From positions 802,022 through 866,021 of the forward strand of contig JACKQB010000002.1 in NCBI GenBank assembly GCA_024233115.1: a stretch of DNA of 64,000 nt, read 5' to 3'. This document shows positions 28,328-36,473 of this stretch, one piece after another (the stretch's first letter is position 1; each line of letters begins with the position of its first letter). This stretch comes from Akkermansiaceae bacterium (lineage in GTDB: Bacteria; Verrucomicrobiota; Verrucomicrobiia; Verrucomicrobiales; Akkermansiaceae). The translations under genes and the position numbers were made by a program. Below the pieces are notes generated by a model. It was not told the DNA's origin. It ran no database searches and saw only the letters and a list, made by a program, of their open reading frames with translations.

Positions 28328-29560
28328 ATGCTTGACCAATGTACAATATTCAATATCGGAGACCGAGTTCGGATCAAGCCAGAGTTACTCACTCAAAATG
28401 ATTGCCTACTCGACGATTGGCTACAATGCCAAAGGCGAGGAAGAGATTTTACCCCTAAACATGCCCCAGGCGAAGAGGGGCTGCGTTATCATAGTAATTT
28501 CGAGGTCTTTGCTGACCGGGCTCTGGTCGTGCACACACGGTCCAGGCCAAGTGAAACCCCCGATCAAAGCGAGCAGTATGTGAACAAGATCGAAATCAAT
28601 CTTCGCAAGATACTTCACGGACAAAACGGCATATCGATTAACAACGACAAGAACCTCTGTGCGGCGATTCTCATAGCCAGACATGCGATGTCACACCTCC
28701 TGGTAAAACCAGAGCAGGCCAGCGAACTTATCCCGGGGTTAAGGTACAATGAGCATAGCTACTGGCGGAAAGTTGAAATCGCCTTGGATGTGCACGACCC
28801 GGGGTATGTAATTCTGGATCAAATGAAATATATGAAGTCGCCTTATATCAGAAACTCTGCTCTTCCATACCCAAATAGCACACACTTGAATGGAACCAAT
28901 CTTGAGCTGAAGGCATACGATAAGGTGAAAAAAGTGGAAAAACGTTTCAGCAAGAAGAAGCATAGTATCACCTCTAGCTCGGATGAAATTACACGACTTG
29001 AAGTCATCTTCCCCGAAGGAAAAATACCTAATGGATTCCCGGTTCACCGCGAGACCATCCGGCTTGCGAAATTTGCATCCCATCAACGCATGACCGGATT
29101 CACATGGGAAGATCTGCGAGCCATCCACCGCACCTACTTCAAAGGCATAAAGGGCGTCTACCACGTCAAGGCCGAGAAAGGATCTAGCTATACTACTGGG
29201 CAAGCAACTGCCTGGGCTGCGGTAGCCAAAAATCATAGTATTCCAACTTCTGAAATAAGAGCTGCACTGGAGAAATATGGTGGTAAGTCGAAGGATACAT
29301 CCAGAGGCATCGAAAAAAAGATGTTGGAGTTCATGGCGCAGACGAGTGAGTTAGATGCTGACACCATACTCTCAGACGAAGCCTATGAGAATCCTCCAAT
29401 CATCGACGTATCCGGTTTGGAGGGATGCCGTTTCTACGTCGAGCACTATGGAATCGAGGAAATCTATAAGAATGCTGACGAGGTATTTGCTGTCTATTCG
29501 AATCAGCAAATACCCGCTCGGTTTACCCCGATGGTTACTGATGATGAATACTGGTTATGA
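28328..29560 (+). CDS. Phage/plasmid replication protein-like
   Basis: The 410-aa protein from the ATG at 28328 starts MLDQCTIFNIGDRVRI. The middle (VEIALDVHDPGY, then NLELKAYDKVKKVEKR, then EITRLEVIF) resembles the fold order of II/X-type phage replication initiators, where a Tyr/Lys strand and an R-x-E strand form the nicking site. I could not point to a definite catalytic Tyr. It is followed by a strongly folding region that could be its origin. Alternative readings such as a phage integrase or another nuclease are not excluded. Confidence 0.5.
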   Translation: MLDQCTIFNIGDRVRIKPELLTQNDCLLDDWLQCQRRGRDFTPKHAPGEEGLRYHSNFEVFADRALVVHTRSRPSETPDQSEQYVNKIEINLRKILHGQNGISINNDKNLCAAILIARHAMSHLLVKPEQASELIPGLRYNEHSYWRKVEIALDVHDPGYVILDQMKYMKSPYIRNSALPYPNSTHLNGTNLELKAYDKVKKVEKRFSKKKHSITSSSDEITRLEVIFPEGKIPNGFPVHRETIRLAKFASHQRMTGFTWEDLRAIHRTYFKGIKGVYHVKAEKGSSYTTGQATAWAAVAKNHSIPTSEIRAALEKYGGKSKDTSRGIEKKMLEFMAQTSELDADTILSDEAYENPPIIDVSGLEGCRFYVEHYGIEEIYKNADEVFAVYSNQQIPARFTPMVTDDEYWL

Positions 29561-29673
29561 ATACTGATTAAATAAGCCTTTTAAGCTGAGTAAGGATGCC
29601 GTGTGCTAGTATTGTTCCAGCCTATACGACAACAGCCTCTGCTAGATCAACTCTGCCAGTAGTCAGCCCTACC

Positions 29674-29990
29674 TGGGTGATCAACGCGATAATGGGCATC
29701 AGCGGGCGTACTACCGAGGTGCTTGATCACCGAAGGGCGAAGCCCGGAGGTGGCCAAGCACCTCTCCCAGCGGGCCTGCGGTCCCGTTGGAGGAGCCAGC
29801 TCTGTAAGGTTGAATCGGCGGGGGGCGCCAGCCCCTCCGCCGCCGCTTGCGTGCCACAACTTGGAGTTGCAGGGGGGTGAAGGAGTCGAGTGCCCGGCAA
29901 ATGCGCAGCGCAGCGGAGCATGCAGTCCGGGCACGAGCGACTGAACCCATCCGAAGGATCGCGCAAGCGCCCTGCTTCTCCAAGTTGGGC
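29674..29990. other. Strongly folding GC-rich region (candidate replication origin or structured RNA)
   Basis: A 29561-30079 gap has no convincing gene but holds nested palindromes. 29716-29725 pairs with 29755-29764 (10 bp); inside it CACC/GGTG and GGGC/GCCC close around GAA. 29767-29774 pairs with 29783-29790, 29816-29825 with 29833-29842 (10 bp, one G-T). 29857-29866 plus 29869-29873 pair with 29978-29987 plus 29971-29975, and inside lies 29884-29888 plus 29890-29897 against 29938-29942 plus 29927-29934. ATCC-GAA-GGAT is at 29949-29959. Stems carry symmetric internal loops, which random sequence would not. Confidence 0.65.
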
Positions 29991-30079
29991 GGCGTAGGGT
30001 CATTGAAAAGGATTAATAACCTCCGTCTGTCATACCCACGGGCGCAATTCCCGCCGTCCTGGTGTCATAAATAATTGAT

Positions 30080-30265
30080 ATGCCACGACCACACCACTAT
30101 TCCCCGGTGATCCGGCGTGATCTCGTGGGCCTTCTCTACCACGAGGCCAGACGCAGGAAACTCCCCATGACCAAGCTCGTGGATGAGATCCTGCGCCAGG
30201 CCCTGGAAGGCGACGGGACCAACCGGCTCCGCGGGGAACCACAACAGTATCAGCATCCACGCTGA
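30080..30265 (+). CDS. Small ribbon-helix-helix-like protein (61 aa)
   Basis: MPRPHHYSPVIRRDLVGLLY starts a short basic protein. The core HHYSPVIRRDLVGLLYHEARRRKLPMTKLVDEIL has the order of one strand then two helices expected for an RHH DNA-binding or antitoxin-like protein (strand YSPVI, helix DLVGLLYHEARRR, turn KLP, helix MTKLVDEILRQAL). It is followed by a terminator at 30297. It might autoregulate or bind the folding region just upstream. Confidence 0.6.
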   Translation: MPRPHHYSPVIRRDLVGLLYHEARRRKLPMTKLVDEILRQALEGDGTNRLRGEPQQYQHPR

Positions 30266-30296
30266 CCCAAAACCAACACCGCCCGCCACCACAACG

Positions 30297-30324
30297 AGCC
30301 CGGCCACCACGGCCGGGCTTTTTG
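30297..30324 (+). terminator. Rho-independent terminator
   Basis: AGCCCGGCC at 30297-30305 pairs with GGCCGGGCT at 30311-30319, with a 5-base loop, and is followed by a T run. It separates the RHH-like gene from the next operon. Confidence 0.88.
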
Positions 30325-30372
30325 CTGTCCGGGCATCAACCAAAACCAACAACAAGAAAGGAACCAAACACC

Positions 30373-30870
30373 ATGGCTGTGAAACTCATAGCAAATTACT
30401 CCAAGCGTCTCGGACTCCCGGGCTACTCGTCGCACCAGTTCTCCGTCTCCGTCGAGACGGAGGTCAACACCACCGACGACATCGCCCACGAGGCCGGGCG
30501 CCTCTACGACAACCTCCAGTCCAACGTGGACGAGCAGATCCGGCGGACCGGGTTTGTCCCGCCCCACGACTACGGCATGGAGACACCCAACAACGGCGCG
30601 CCGCCTCCCCCGGGCAAAGTGCTTCCCATCGCCCCCGACAGCGGGTGGCAGTGCAGCGACAAACAGCGCGAGCTGATCCTCAGGGTCATCGCTGAAAACG
30701 GGATCGATAAAAACGGAATTGAAGACCTGGCCATCGAACGCTTCGGGCGCGGGGTCAAGTCGCTCGACAAGATCCAGGCCAGCGGTCTGATCGAGGAGCT
30801 CTTCGAGATGACCGGCAGGAAAAACAGCAGGGCACCCCGGCGCAACGCCTACGGAAAGGGGAGGTCATGA
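30373..30870 (+). CDS. Hypothetical protein in the nuclease module
   Basis: From the ATG at 30373 (MAVKLIANYSKRLGLPGYSS) the product has 165 aa. The first 80 residues (YSSHQFSVSVETEVNTTDDIAHEAGRLYDNLQSNVDEQI) look like a compact beta-alpha domain of the kind found in Verrucomicrobia and Planctomycetes mobile elements next to Cas4/RecB-like nucleases. The C-terminal half (CSDKQRELILRVIAENGIDKNGIEDLAIERFG) resembles a helical DNA-binding region. I do not know a defined function. Its stop overlaps the nuclease start (ATGA), so they are co-translated. Confidence 0.65.
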   Translation: MAVKLIANYSKRLGLPGYSSHQFSVSVETEVNTTDDIAHEAGRLYDNLQSNVDEQIRRTGFVPPHDYGMETPNNGAPPPPGKVLPIAPDSGWQCSDKQRELILRVIAENGIDKNGIEDLAIERFGRGVKSLDKIQASGLIEELFEMTGRKNSRAPRRNAYGKGRS

Positions 30871-31685
30871 TCGCCCTCGCCGAATCACCACCGGTGGTGA
30901 AGCCGGGCACGCCGCCCGAACACATCAGCCCCACCTCCGCCAAAGACTACCTCGGCTGCTCGCTGAGGTTTTTCTTTGGCCGGGTGATGGCCATCCCGAG
31001 CGAGACAAGCCCCTCCCTGCACCTGGGCAAGGCCGTGCATGCGGCCCTCCAGCATCACCACCTCGCCGTCTGGCGTGGTGGCGACACGTCCCCGGAATCC
31101 GCCGCCACGGCCTTTGACGGAGCCTTCACGGCCCTGGAAAAGGAAGAGGGGCCGGTGTCGTGGAAAACACCCAAGGCCCGGGAGAAAGCACGCGAGGACG
31201 GGCTGAGGGTGGTTGCCGCCTACCTCGACTCGCCCGCCGCGTTGAAGGAGTCGCCGAGGGCCGTCGAGGTCTTCCTCCGCGAGGACATCGACGGACTCTC
31301 GGTGCCGCTCACGGGTGCCATCGACCTTGTGCGGCGGGATCTGACGCCCGTCGATTTCAAGACCAGCGCCAGCAAACCCGATCCGGAAACCGCAGCGTTC
31401 GACCACGAACTCCAGCTCGTCTCCTACCAGATGATGATCGAAAAGGCCACGGGACAGACACCCCCGGCCCTGGAGCTGTTGTTCCTGGTGAAGACCAGGG
31501 CACCCCAGGTCATTCCCGTGGCGATTGCGCCCGCCGACGAACATCGTAAGCGGCGTGCAGTCATGATGCTGGAAACAGCGGTGCAGGGCATTGCCGAAGG
31601 GCGTTTCCATCCCCAGCCCGGGATGCACTGCTCGTGGTGCCAGTTCAGGAATGAATGCGCCAAGTGGAAGGGAGATGCCGCATGA
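30867..31685 (+). CDS. PD-(D/E)XK nuclease, Cas4/RecB-like
   Basis: The 272-aa protein has the layout of a Cas4/AddB-type exonuclease domain: an N-terminal Cys (YLGCSLRFFF), the helix HLGKAVHAALQHH, a core GAIDLVRRDLTPVDFKTS with the DxK pair, QLVSYQMM, and a C-terminal CSWCQFRNEC. The four cysteines (one near the N-terminus, three at the C-terminus) could hold an iron-sulfur cluster. Such enzymes degrade DNA ends and are linked to recombination in phages and plasmids. It overlaps the previous gene by 4 bp. No cas genes are nearby. Confidence 0.82.
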   Translation: MIALAESPPVVKPGTPPEHISPTSAKDYLGCSLRFFFGRVMAIPSETSPSLHLGKAVHAALQHHHLAVWRGGDTSPESAATAFDGAFTALEKEEGPVSWKTPKAREKAREDGLRVVAAYLDSPAALKESPRAVEVFLREDIDGLSVPLTGAIDLVRRDLTPVDFKTSASKPDPETAAFDHELQLVSYQMMIEKATGQTPPALELLFLVKTRAPQVIPVAIAPADEHRKRRAVMMLETAVQGIAEGRFHPQPGMHCSWCQFRNECAKWKGDAA

Positions 31686-31897
31686 AGCGTCTCATCCTCC
31701 TGCTTGGCATCGGACTCCTGTCTCTGACTGTTGTCAGTTGCGGAGGCAAGAAAAAGCCACCGTCGCCACCTCCGGTCATCGTGCATGCACCGGACTACAA
31801 GCCGATTGGCGAGGGAATGAAGGTTCATTCCTACGCCATCATCGGAGTCGCCGTCATCATCGCCATCGCCTTGATGAGCAAATCCAAAAACACCTAA
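31682..31897 (+). CDS. Small lipoprotein with C-terminal membrane helix
   Basis: A 71-aa protein with a lipobox (LLSLTVVSCGG; lipid on Cys20) and, at the C-terminus, a hydrophobic helix (YAIIGVAVIIAIALM). It overlaps the nuclease stop by ATGA. I do not recognise it; small lipoproteins of conjugative elements, such as entry-exclusion types, have this size, but that is a guess. Confidence 0.6.
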   Translation: MKRLILLLGIGLLSLTVVSCGGKKKPPSPPPVIVHAPDYKPIGEGMKVHSYAIIGVAVIIAIALMSKSKNT

Positions 31898-31909
31898 CCC
31901 CATAGCATC

Positions 31910-32056
31910 ATGAAACACGCAAACACGATCCTGTGCCTGTTCGGCGCAGTGTCCCTCGCCGCACTCATCCTATGGGCAGTCCACGACCTCTGGGTCGTCA
32001 TGCTCGTGCTCTTCTGCATCGCCGGGGTTCACGCCCTGGTCGTGCGGAAAAGCTGA
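31910..32056 (+). CDS. 48-aa membrane peptide
   Basis: MKHANTILCLFGAVSLAALI begins a two-helix hydrophobic protein that ends in VRKS. It lies 12 bp behind the lipoprotein gene and ahead of a terminator at 32081, so it closes that operon. No family recognised. Confidence 0.55.
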   Translation: MKHANTILCLFGAVSLAALILWAVHDLWVVMLVLFCIAGVHALVVRKS

Positions 32057-32080
32057 GCGTTCACCAACAAACAACAAGCG

Positions 32081-32115
32081 CGGCCGGTTCCCCGTCCCGG
32101 GGTTCCGGCCGTTTT
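32081..32115 (+). terminator. Rho-independent terminator
   Basis: CGGCCGG at 32081 pairs with CCGGCCG at 32105-32111, with an inner CCCC/GGGG stem, followed by TTTTC. Confidence 0.82.
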
Positions 32116-32166
32116 CATTAAACCAAACCAACCCAACCAACAACCAACCCATAGAAACAAACCAAC

Positions 32167-33012
32167 ATGAACAATGTAATCCAACTACAACAACAGCCGG
32201 TAACACCGGCATCCACCGCCCGGGGGATTCCCTTCGAGATCGTCGAGAATCCCCCCGGACTCAACACGGAGACACGGCCCAAGGGGCTGCTGCTTCACTG
32301 CGGCGCACAGGTCGTCGACCGCGCGGACCTCTTCGGCGTCCTGACGCCGGGCGGCACCGACACCTGGTATCCCATCCCGCACCGCAGCCTGCTGACCGAG
32401 GTCGAGCACCAGCTCCGCGAGACGGGCTTCGTCGTCCGGGGCGAAACCCACGCCCTCACCCACGACGGCGCCCGCTACTTCGGCGTCATCGAGGTGAGCC
32501 TGCCCACGCGCGGCGAGCAGGACTTCTCCTGGGTCGTCGGCCTGCGCAACAGCCACGACAAGAGCCTGCCCGCCGGGCTCGTTGCCGGGACCCAGGTGTT
32601 TGTCTGCGACAACCTCTGCTTCAACGGCGAGGTCAAGCTCAGCCGCAAGCACACGCGCCACGTGATGCGCGACCTGCGCCAGCTCACGGCACGCGCCGTC
32701 GGCAAGCTGGGCGACAAGTTCCGCGACCTCGACCGGCGGGTGGGCGCCTACAAGCGCCACTACCTCCCGGACAGGTCCGCCCACGACCTCGTGATCCGCG
32801 CCGTCGACTGCCGGGCCATCACCCCGAGCCAGGTGCCCGCCGTCCTCAGCGAGTGGCGCAACCCCCGGCACAAGGAGTTCCTGCCGCGCAACGGCTGGAG
32901 CCTGTTCAACGCCTTCACCGAGGTGTATAAGACAGTGAACCCCCAGACCGCCGTCAAACGCGGCCAGGCCCTGCACGGCCTGTTCGACACCCAGGTGGCC
33001 CTCGCCGGGTAG
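32167..33012 (+). CDS. DUF932 phage/plasmid-like protein
   Basis: A 281-aa protein with the DUF932 pattern: GARYFGVIEVSLP, a core with VVGLRNSHDKSLPAGLVAGTQVFVCDNLCFNGEVKLSRKHT and a helical end with WSLFNAFTEVYKTVNPQTAVKRGQALHGLFD. DUF932 proteins are common on plasmids, phages and ICEs and have no agreed function. Third-position GC is extreme, as in the neighbouring backbone genes and unlike the cargo that follows. A terminator lies 10 bp beyond the stop. Confidence 0.9.
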   Translation: MNNVIQLQQQPVTPASTARGIPFEIVENPPGLNTETRPKGLLLHCGAQVVDRADLFGVLTPGGTDTWYPIPHRSLLTEVEHQLRETGFVVRGETHALTHDGARYFGVIEVSLPTRGEQDFSWVVGLRNSHDKSLPAGLVAGTQVFVCDNLCFNGEVKLSRKHTRHVMRDLRQLTARAVGKLGDKFRDLDRRVGAYKRHYLPDRSAHDLVIRAVDCRAITPSQVPAVLSEWRNPRHKEFLPRNGWSLFNAFTEVYKTVNPQTAVKRGQALHGLFDTQVALAG

Positions 33013-33021
33013 GAACGGCAA

Positions 33022-33062
33022 CAAAAAAACGCCCCACCTTCAAACCGTGGGGCGTTTTTTTT
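33022..33062 (+). terminator. Strong bidirectional-looking terminator
   Basis: CGCCCCAC at 33030-33037 and GTGGGGCG at 33047-33054 form a stem with A run before and T8 after, so it can stop transcription from both sides. It marks the end of the GC-rich backbone before the signalling cargo. Confidence 0.92.
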
Positions 33063-33189
33063 GCTGTCACATGAGTTAGCCCCCTAATTCATAGCTACGG
33101 ATATTTACCCAACTAGGGCGCCAGCAAGGTAAAGGGTGCCCACGGCAAATTACGGAGAATAGTGAATGAGACAATCTGTCAGCACCCAA

Positions 33190-34164
33190 TTAGAGCCCAT
33201 GCTTCTCCAAAAATTCAGCGGCAGCTTCCACTTTCCCGTCACGAGCTTTCTGAAGCCACTCTTTTGCTTTTTGCCGACTTTCATCAACGCCTTCGCCTAG
33301 ATAATAACAAACCCCAAGAAGATATTGCGCGTCCGCGCGACCAGAGGTCGCGGACTTTTTAAGCCACCGGCAAGCTTCCCTCGGATCTTTGTCTACACCT
33401 TCACCCCGCAGATAAAAAATACCGAGACAGGTTTCGGCTTCCGGAAGTCCTTGGCGTGCCGCTTTTGCCATCCAAATGGCACCATCGTTCAAATCCCTAA
33501 CGACTCCCTCCCCCTTATAATAACATATCCCTACAAGTAATTGGGCGGCTCCGCACCCCTGCTCTCCCGCCTGCTTGTAATACTTGAACGCTTTGCCCAA
33601 ATCTCGGGGAACTTTTTCGCCTGTATAGTAATCGTTTGCCAGCTCCCATTGCGCCTCAAGATCCCCCGCATCAGCTTTTTTCTCCAGTTGAATTACCCTT
33701 TCTTCTTCGGGCGATTTTTTGGAACCTAATGGGACTTCCTTAGTTTTTCTCTTCTGTTTAGTGGCTTCTTCCAATTTCGCTATCTGAATCGATACATTGG
33801 TTACCCTACCCGACAAATACCGATTGCTTGCAGGGAATTTTCTCATAAATTGACGCAGGTGTGTGCGTGACAGCTCTAAATTGCTCAAATCGGCATCTCT
33901 GGCTGATGGGTATGATACCGCCCCACGAAAATTGTGGGAAGCCACCTTGATCTGAGTTCCCGTCGTAAGTCTGACATAATAGGCACCTCCCCCCCTATCA
34001 ATGGATACAAATTGTCTTATTTTTGCCCCGGAATCTTTTTCCCATTTATTTTCAGTATAAGCATAGACGCCCCTTGCCATTTCACACCACCCGGCACACA
34101 CGGACAACATGAAAACCGTCATGACCAATGGGAAAAGGCTTTGCGTTTGGGTTGTATCTCTCAT
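33190..34164 (-). CDS. Secreted SEL1-repeat protein with a shared N-terminal domain
   Basis: The 324-aa product has a signal-peptide-like start (LFPLVMTVFMLSVCAGWC). Residues of about 30-140 form a domain also found in the protein at 54037-55212 (both have (A/G)xGxYAY, RGAV.YPS, RxYLSxRVTN-like runs). Residues of about 165-324 are at least four SEL1 units, each with A-x-Y-x-x-G-x-G-V and W-x-x-x-A. SEL1 repeats bind partner proteins. It lies 18 bp downstream of a kinase gene on the same strand. Exported and adjacent to a membrane kinase, it could be its ligand or co-receptor, which is inference. Confidence 0.82.
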   Translation of the reverse strand: MRDTTQTQSLFPLVMTVFMLSVCAGWCEMARGVYAYTENKWEKDSGAKIRQFVSIDRGGGAYYVRLTTGTQIKVASHNFRGAVSYPSARDADLSNLELSRTHLRQFMRKFPASNRYLSGRVTNVSIQIAKLEEATKQKRKTKEVPLGSKKSPEEERVIQLEKKADAGDLEAQWELANDYYTGEKVPRDLGKAFKYYKQAGEQGCGAAQLLVGICYYKGEGVVRDLNDGAIWMAKAARQGLPEAETCLGIFYLRGEGVDKDPREACRWLKKSATSGRADAQYLLGVCYYLGEGVDESRQKAKEWLQKARDGKVEAAAEFLEKHGL

Positions 34165-34182
34165 TGCTTTAGTTCTCCATTA

Positions 34183-35907
34183 CTATGGGGTGTCATGCAC
34201 ATCCTCCTGGTCACTCAGTCCTGACTGAGGTCGGCTCACTCCTCCACTACGGACAGATGACTCAATTACAGTCAACACATCAGCAGCTTCATTGTTCAGG
34301 TTATTCACTAAGTCTTCGCGCTCCTTCTCATCCATTTCTCTTGTTTTAGCTTCAATGATTGCCCGGGAAATTTTTCTCATTTCAGGGCTACTTGCTCCGA
34401 GGAAGGATTTTAGTTCTTCCGCTTTCCGCTCCGCATCTTCCCATCGTCTTGCTTTGATAGAAAGTATCACCTCTTGCTTTAGAACCTTCAGCTTAGCCAA
34501 CCGTTCCTCGTATTTTCTAGCTTTATCCAATCCCGCTGCGATCTGCCGGGTTAGTGTCTCTTTTTGTTGATACGCAGGTGTCTTCTGATAGCTATCCAGC
34601 CGAGCCAACGCCCTCTGGGCCTCACTCCATGACCCTTGCGAAATAGCTGACTCCACTTTTTTCAGAACCTCCATGGCCTCCGCCTCCCTCGCTATAGCTT
34701 TACTCTTGGCTTTCTGCTGTTCCTGTGACTCCACTGATTTTTTGGGGGTTTCCTTACTGAGAAACGCTTTCTCTGACTGGCCCACCTGATAAAAGACAGC
34801 CCACCCAGCCAACGGAACAATTACCAAGAGGGCAACACCCATTTTGGCAAATCTTGATGATTTCCCCCCTTTTCCGCCTTGCTTGGAATCATTTTTAGCC
34901 TTGCCGGAAACAGCCGTAGCGTCGGCGTTAACTGGGGGTGTATCAGCCACTCCTGCACCAGAATCCGCCCCCTGCATCTTAGAAAATGACGATGGTTTGA
35001 CTGGATCCGGGGGAAATGCACCCCCTTTCGGCATCATCATTTCCCGCCAAGTCTCTACCGTCTGCGGCCTTTTTTTCGCGTTCATCAACAATGCCTTGTC
35101 AACCGCCGACAAAATAGATTTCCCATAAACCTCCAGATACTCTTTGTTTTTAGCCAAGGCTTTATATCCGTCATCATACACCCGGTCGCTGGCATCATCC
35201 GGTTTCTCGCCGGTAATGCAACGCACCATGGTTGCGCCCAGTGCATAAATGTCCGTGTAGGGGCCTTGACGGGCTTTGGAGGTATATTGCTCGAAGGGTG
35301 AATACCCGGCACTCAGCATCTGGGTAACGGTCATCGTCTTACTCTGCACCTGGGTGGCCGCACCGAAGTCGAGCAGCACCGGTGAGCCGTCCGGCTTGAC
35401 CATGATGTTGCCCGGCTTGATGTCGCGATGCACCAATTCCTTGGCGTGCAATACCGAGATTCCGTCCATCACAGGATAGAAAATCGACTCAAATTCGTCC
35501 TTCGACTTGATCTTGCCACCTCGCTTTTTTAAATGATCGGTCAGGGTGCATCCCTCGACATAGTCCATCACCATGTAACAGGTGCCATTGGCCTCAAACA
35601 ACCGGTGCACGCCAACAACGGCGGGGTGCTGGATCGATGCCAACACCTTCGCTTCGCGGACGAAATACTTCCGGGTGGCATCAAAGTCATCCTGGTCGTT
35701 TTGGCTACGCGCCAATACCGTGGAATCCCCGGCCTGCCGAATCGCAATGCCGTCCGGCATCAACTCCTTGATCGCGTAGGTTTTGTTCAGGTTGAGTTCG
35801 TGGGCGAGGTATGCCACACCAAAGCCACCCACTCCCAGAACTTTATCAATTTGGTATGTGTCTACAATCGTGCCTTTCGGCAAAGCGTTCCGGTATTCCT
35901 CACTCAT
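34183..35907 (-). CDS. Membrane Ser/Thr kinase with coiled-coil sensor
   Basis: Of its 574 residues, the first about 285 are a PknB-like kinase: glycine loop GVGGFGVAY, Lys in AIKEL, HRDIKPGN, DFG, and the Thr/Ser-rich activation loop TMTVTQML. A linker follows with the PKGG..PDPVKPSSFSKMQGAD stretch, then a membrane helix (KMGVALLVIVPLAGWAVFYQV) near residue 365. The C-terminal 180 residues form long coiled coils. This is the receptor-kinase layout with the coiled coil outside. Its region of YDDGYKALAKNKEYLE closely matches the kinase at 51915, though elsewhere they differ. Confidence 0.9.
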   Translation of the reverse strand: MSEEYRNALPKGTIVDTYQIDKVLGVGGFGVAYLAHELNLNKTYAIKELMPDGIAIRQAGDSTVLARSQNDQDDFDATRKYFVREAKVLASIQHPAVVGVHRLFEANGTCYMVMDYVEGCTLTDHLKKRGGKIKSKDEFESIFYPVMDGISVLHAKELVHRDIKPGNIMVKPDGSPVLLDFGAATQVQSKTMTVTQMLSAGYSPFEQYTSKARQGPYTDIYALGATMVRCITGEKPDDASDRVYDDGYKALAKNKEYLEVYGKSILSAVDKALLMNAKKRPQTVETWREMMMPKGGAFPPDPVKPSSFSKMQGADSGAGVADTPPVNADATAVSGKAKNDSKQGGKGGKSSRFAKMGVALLVIVPLAGWAVFYQVGQSEKAFLSKETPKKSVESQEQQKAKSKAIAREAEAMEVLKKVESAISQGSWSEAQRALARLDSYQKTPAYQQKETLTRQIAAGLDKARKYEERLAKLKVLKQEVILSIKARRWEDAERKAEELKSFLGASSPEMRKISRAIIEAKTREMDEKEREDLVNNLNNEAADVLTVIESSVRSGGVSRPQSGLSDQEDVHDTP

Positions 35908-35979
35908 GATTTAACTAGTTGAACTATGCAGTTACCTCGAGGATTTTCTATCGTATCTGAAAGTCATCCACAAGACTGT

Positions 35980-36135
35980 TTAAACAAAACTATTTGCAGG
36001 GGCTTTCAAGTTACAATAGGGACAAGTCTTTATTTCTTCAGGGTTTTCCCATTTGATTGCCACAAATTTATTACTGCATTTGGGGCAACATGCAGAGCGA
36101 ATTACAGAGTCTCTTTGAGTTGGATTTTGGATAGG
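35980..36135 (-). pseudogene. Zinc-ribbon remnant without a start codon
   Basis: This open frame reads SACCPKCSNKFVAIKWENP and then a second TCPYCNLKAPANSFV before its stop. The two CxxC pairs are those of a zinc ribbon. No plausible start exists in frame, so it is likely the tail of a lost gene. It sits in the 566-bp gap between the kinase and the FHA gene. Confidence 0.4.
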
Positions 36136-36254
36136 CTACAGATGTAGAAGGCATGGTGGAGCAACTCCATTCACGATTAATTTTCTAGGAGCTGTAGGGG
36201 CATGCTCAGGTTGATAATATTCTTTAGCGGTGGAGTCTGATAAAAGCCCCCCCT

Positions 36255-36401
36255 TTATTCACGTATCCAGTAGCCGATCCTCACTTGATAGGCGTGCGTG
36301 TTGCGGTCATATCCAGCGTCTACAGCCTGCTTCGTCGTAAATATCCCATGCTGGGACTCCACCACTTCAAAAAGCTTGTCGCGTTTCTCGGAAACGCTCA
36401 T
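36255..36401 (-). pseudogene. AbiEi-type antitoxin domain, truncated (48 aa)
   Basis: From the ATG at 36401 the frame reads MSVSEKRDKLFEVVESQHGI then FTTKQAVDAGYDRNTHAYQVRIGYWIRE and stops. This is the N-terminal winged-helix part of AbiEi-like antitoxin domains, which normally continue into a 150-250-aa protein. The natural protein appears cut short after about 48 residues. It has its own upstream inverted repeat. No AbiEii toxin gene is next to it. Whether this is a functional small repressor or debris cannot be told from sequence. Confidence 0.5.
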
Positions 36402-36403
36402 CT

Positions 36404-36436
36404 GCACAATAGCAGAAATTATTTACGTAATTGTGC
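36404..36436. promoter_or_regulatory. Inverted repeat in front of the AbiEi-like frame
   Basis: GCACAAT at 36404-36410 and ATTGTGC at 36430-36436 form an inverted repeat with a 19-bp AT-rich centre just upstream of the start at 36401. This is where an operator for an autoregulating winged-helix antitoxin would be. Confidence 0.4.
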
Positions 36437-36473
36437 AAGGCTGAATTTTGGAGCTGATTCATCATTCTTGAGC

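Noticed and set aside
29854..29990. Integron attC site
   Set aside because: GTTGGGC is present at one end, but the opposite core does not match RYYYAAC and no integron integrase is near.
29674..29990. Group II intron
   Set aside because: No GUGYG start, domain V-like hairpin or reverse transcriptase is visible.
29596..30074. Short frames on both strands within the folding region
   Set aside because: They are mutually overlapping, lack ribosome sites and consist of hairpin-derived codons.
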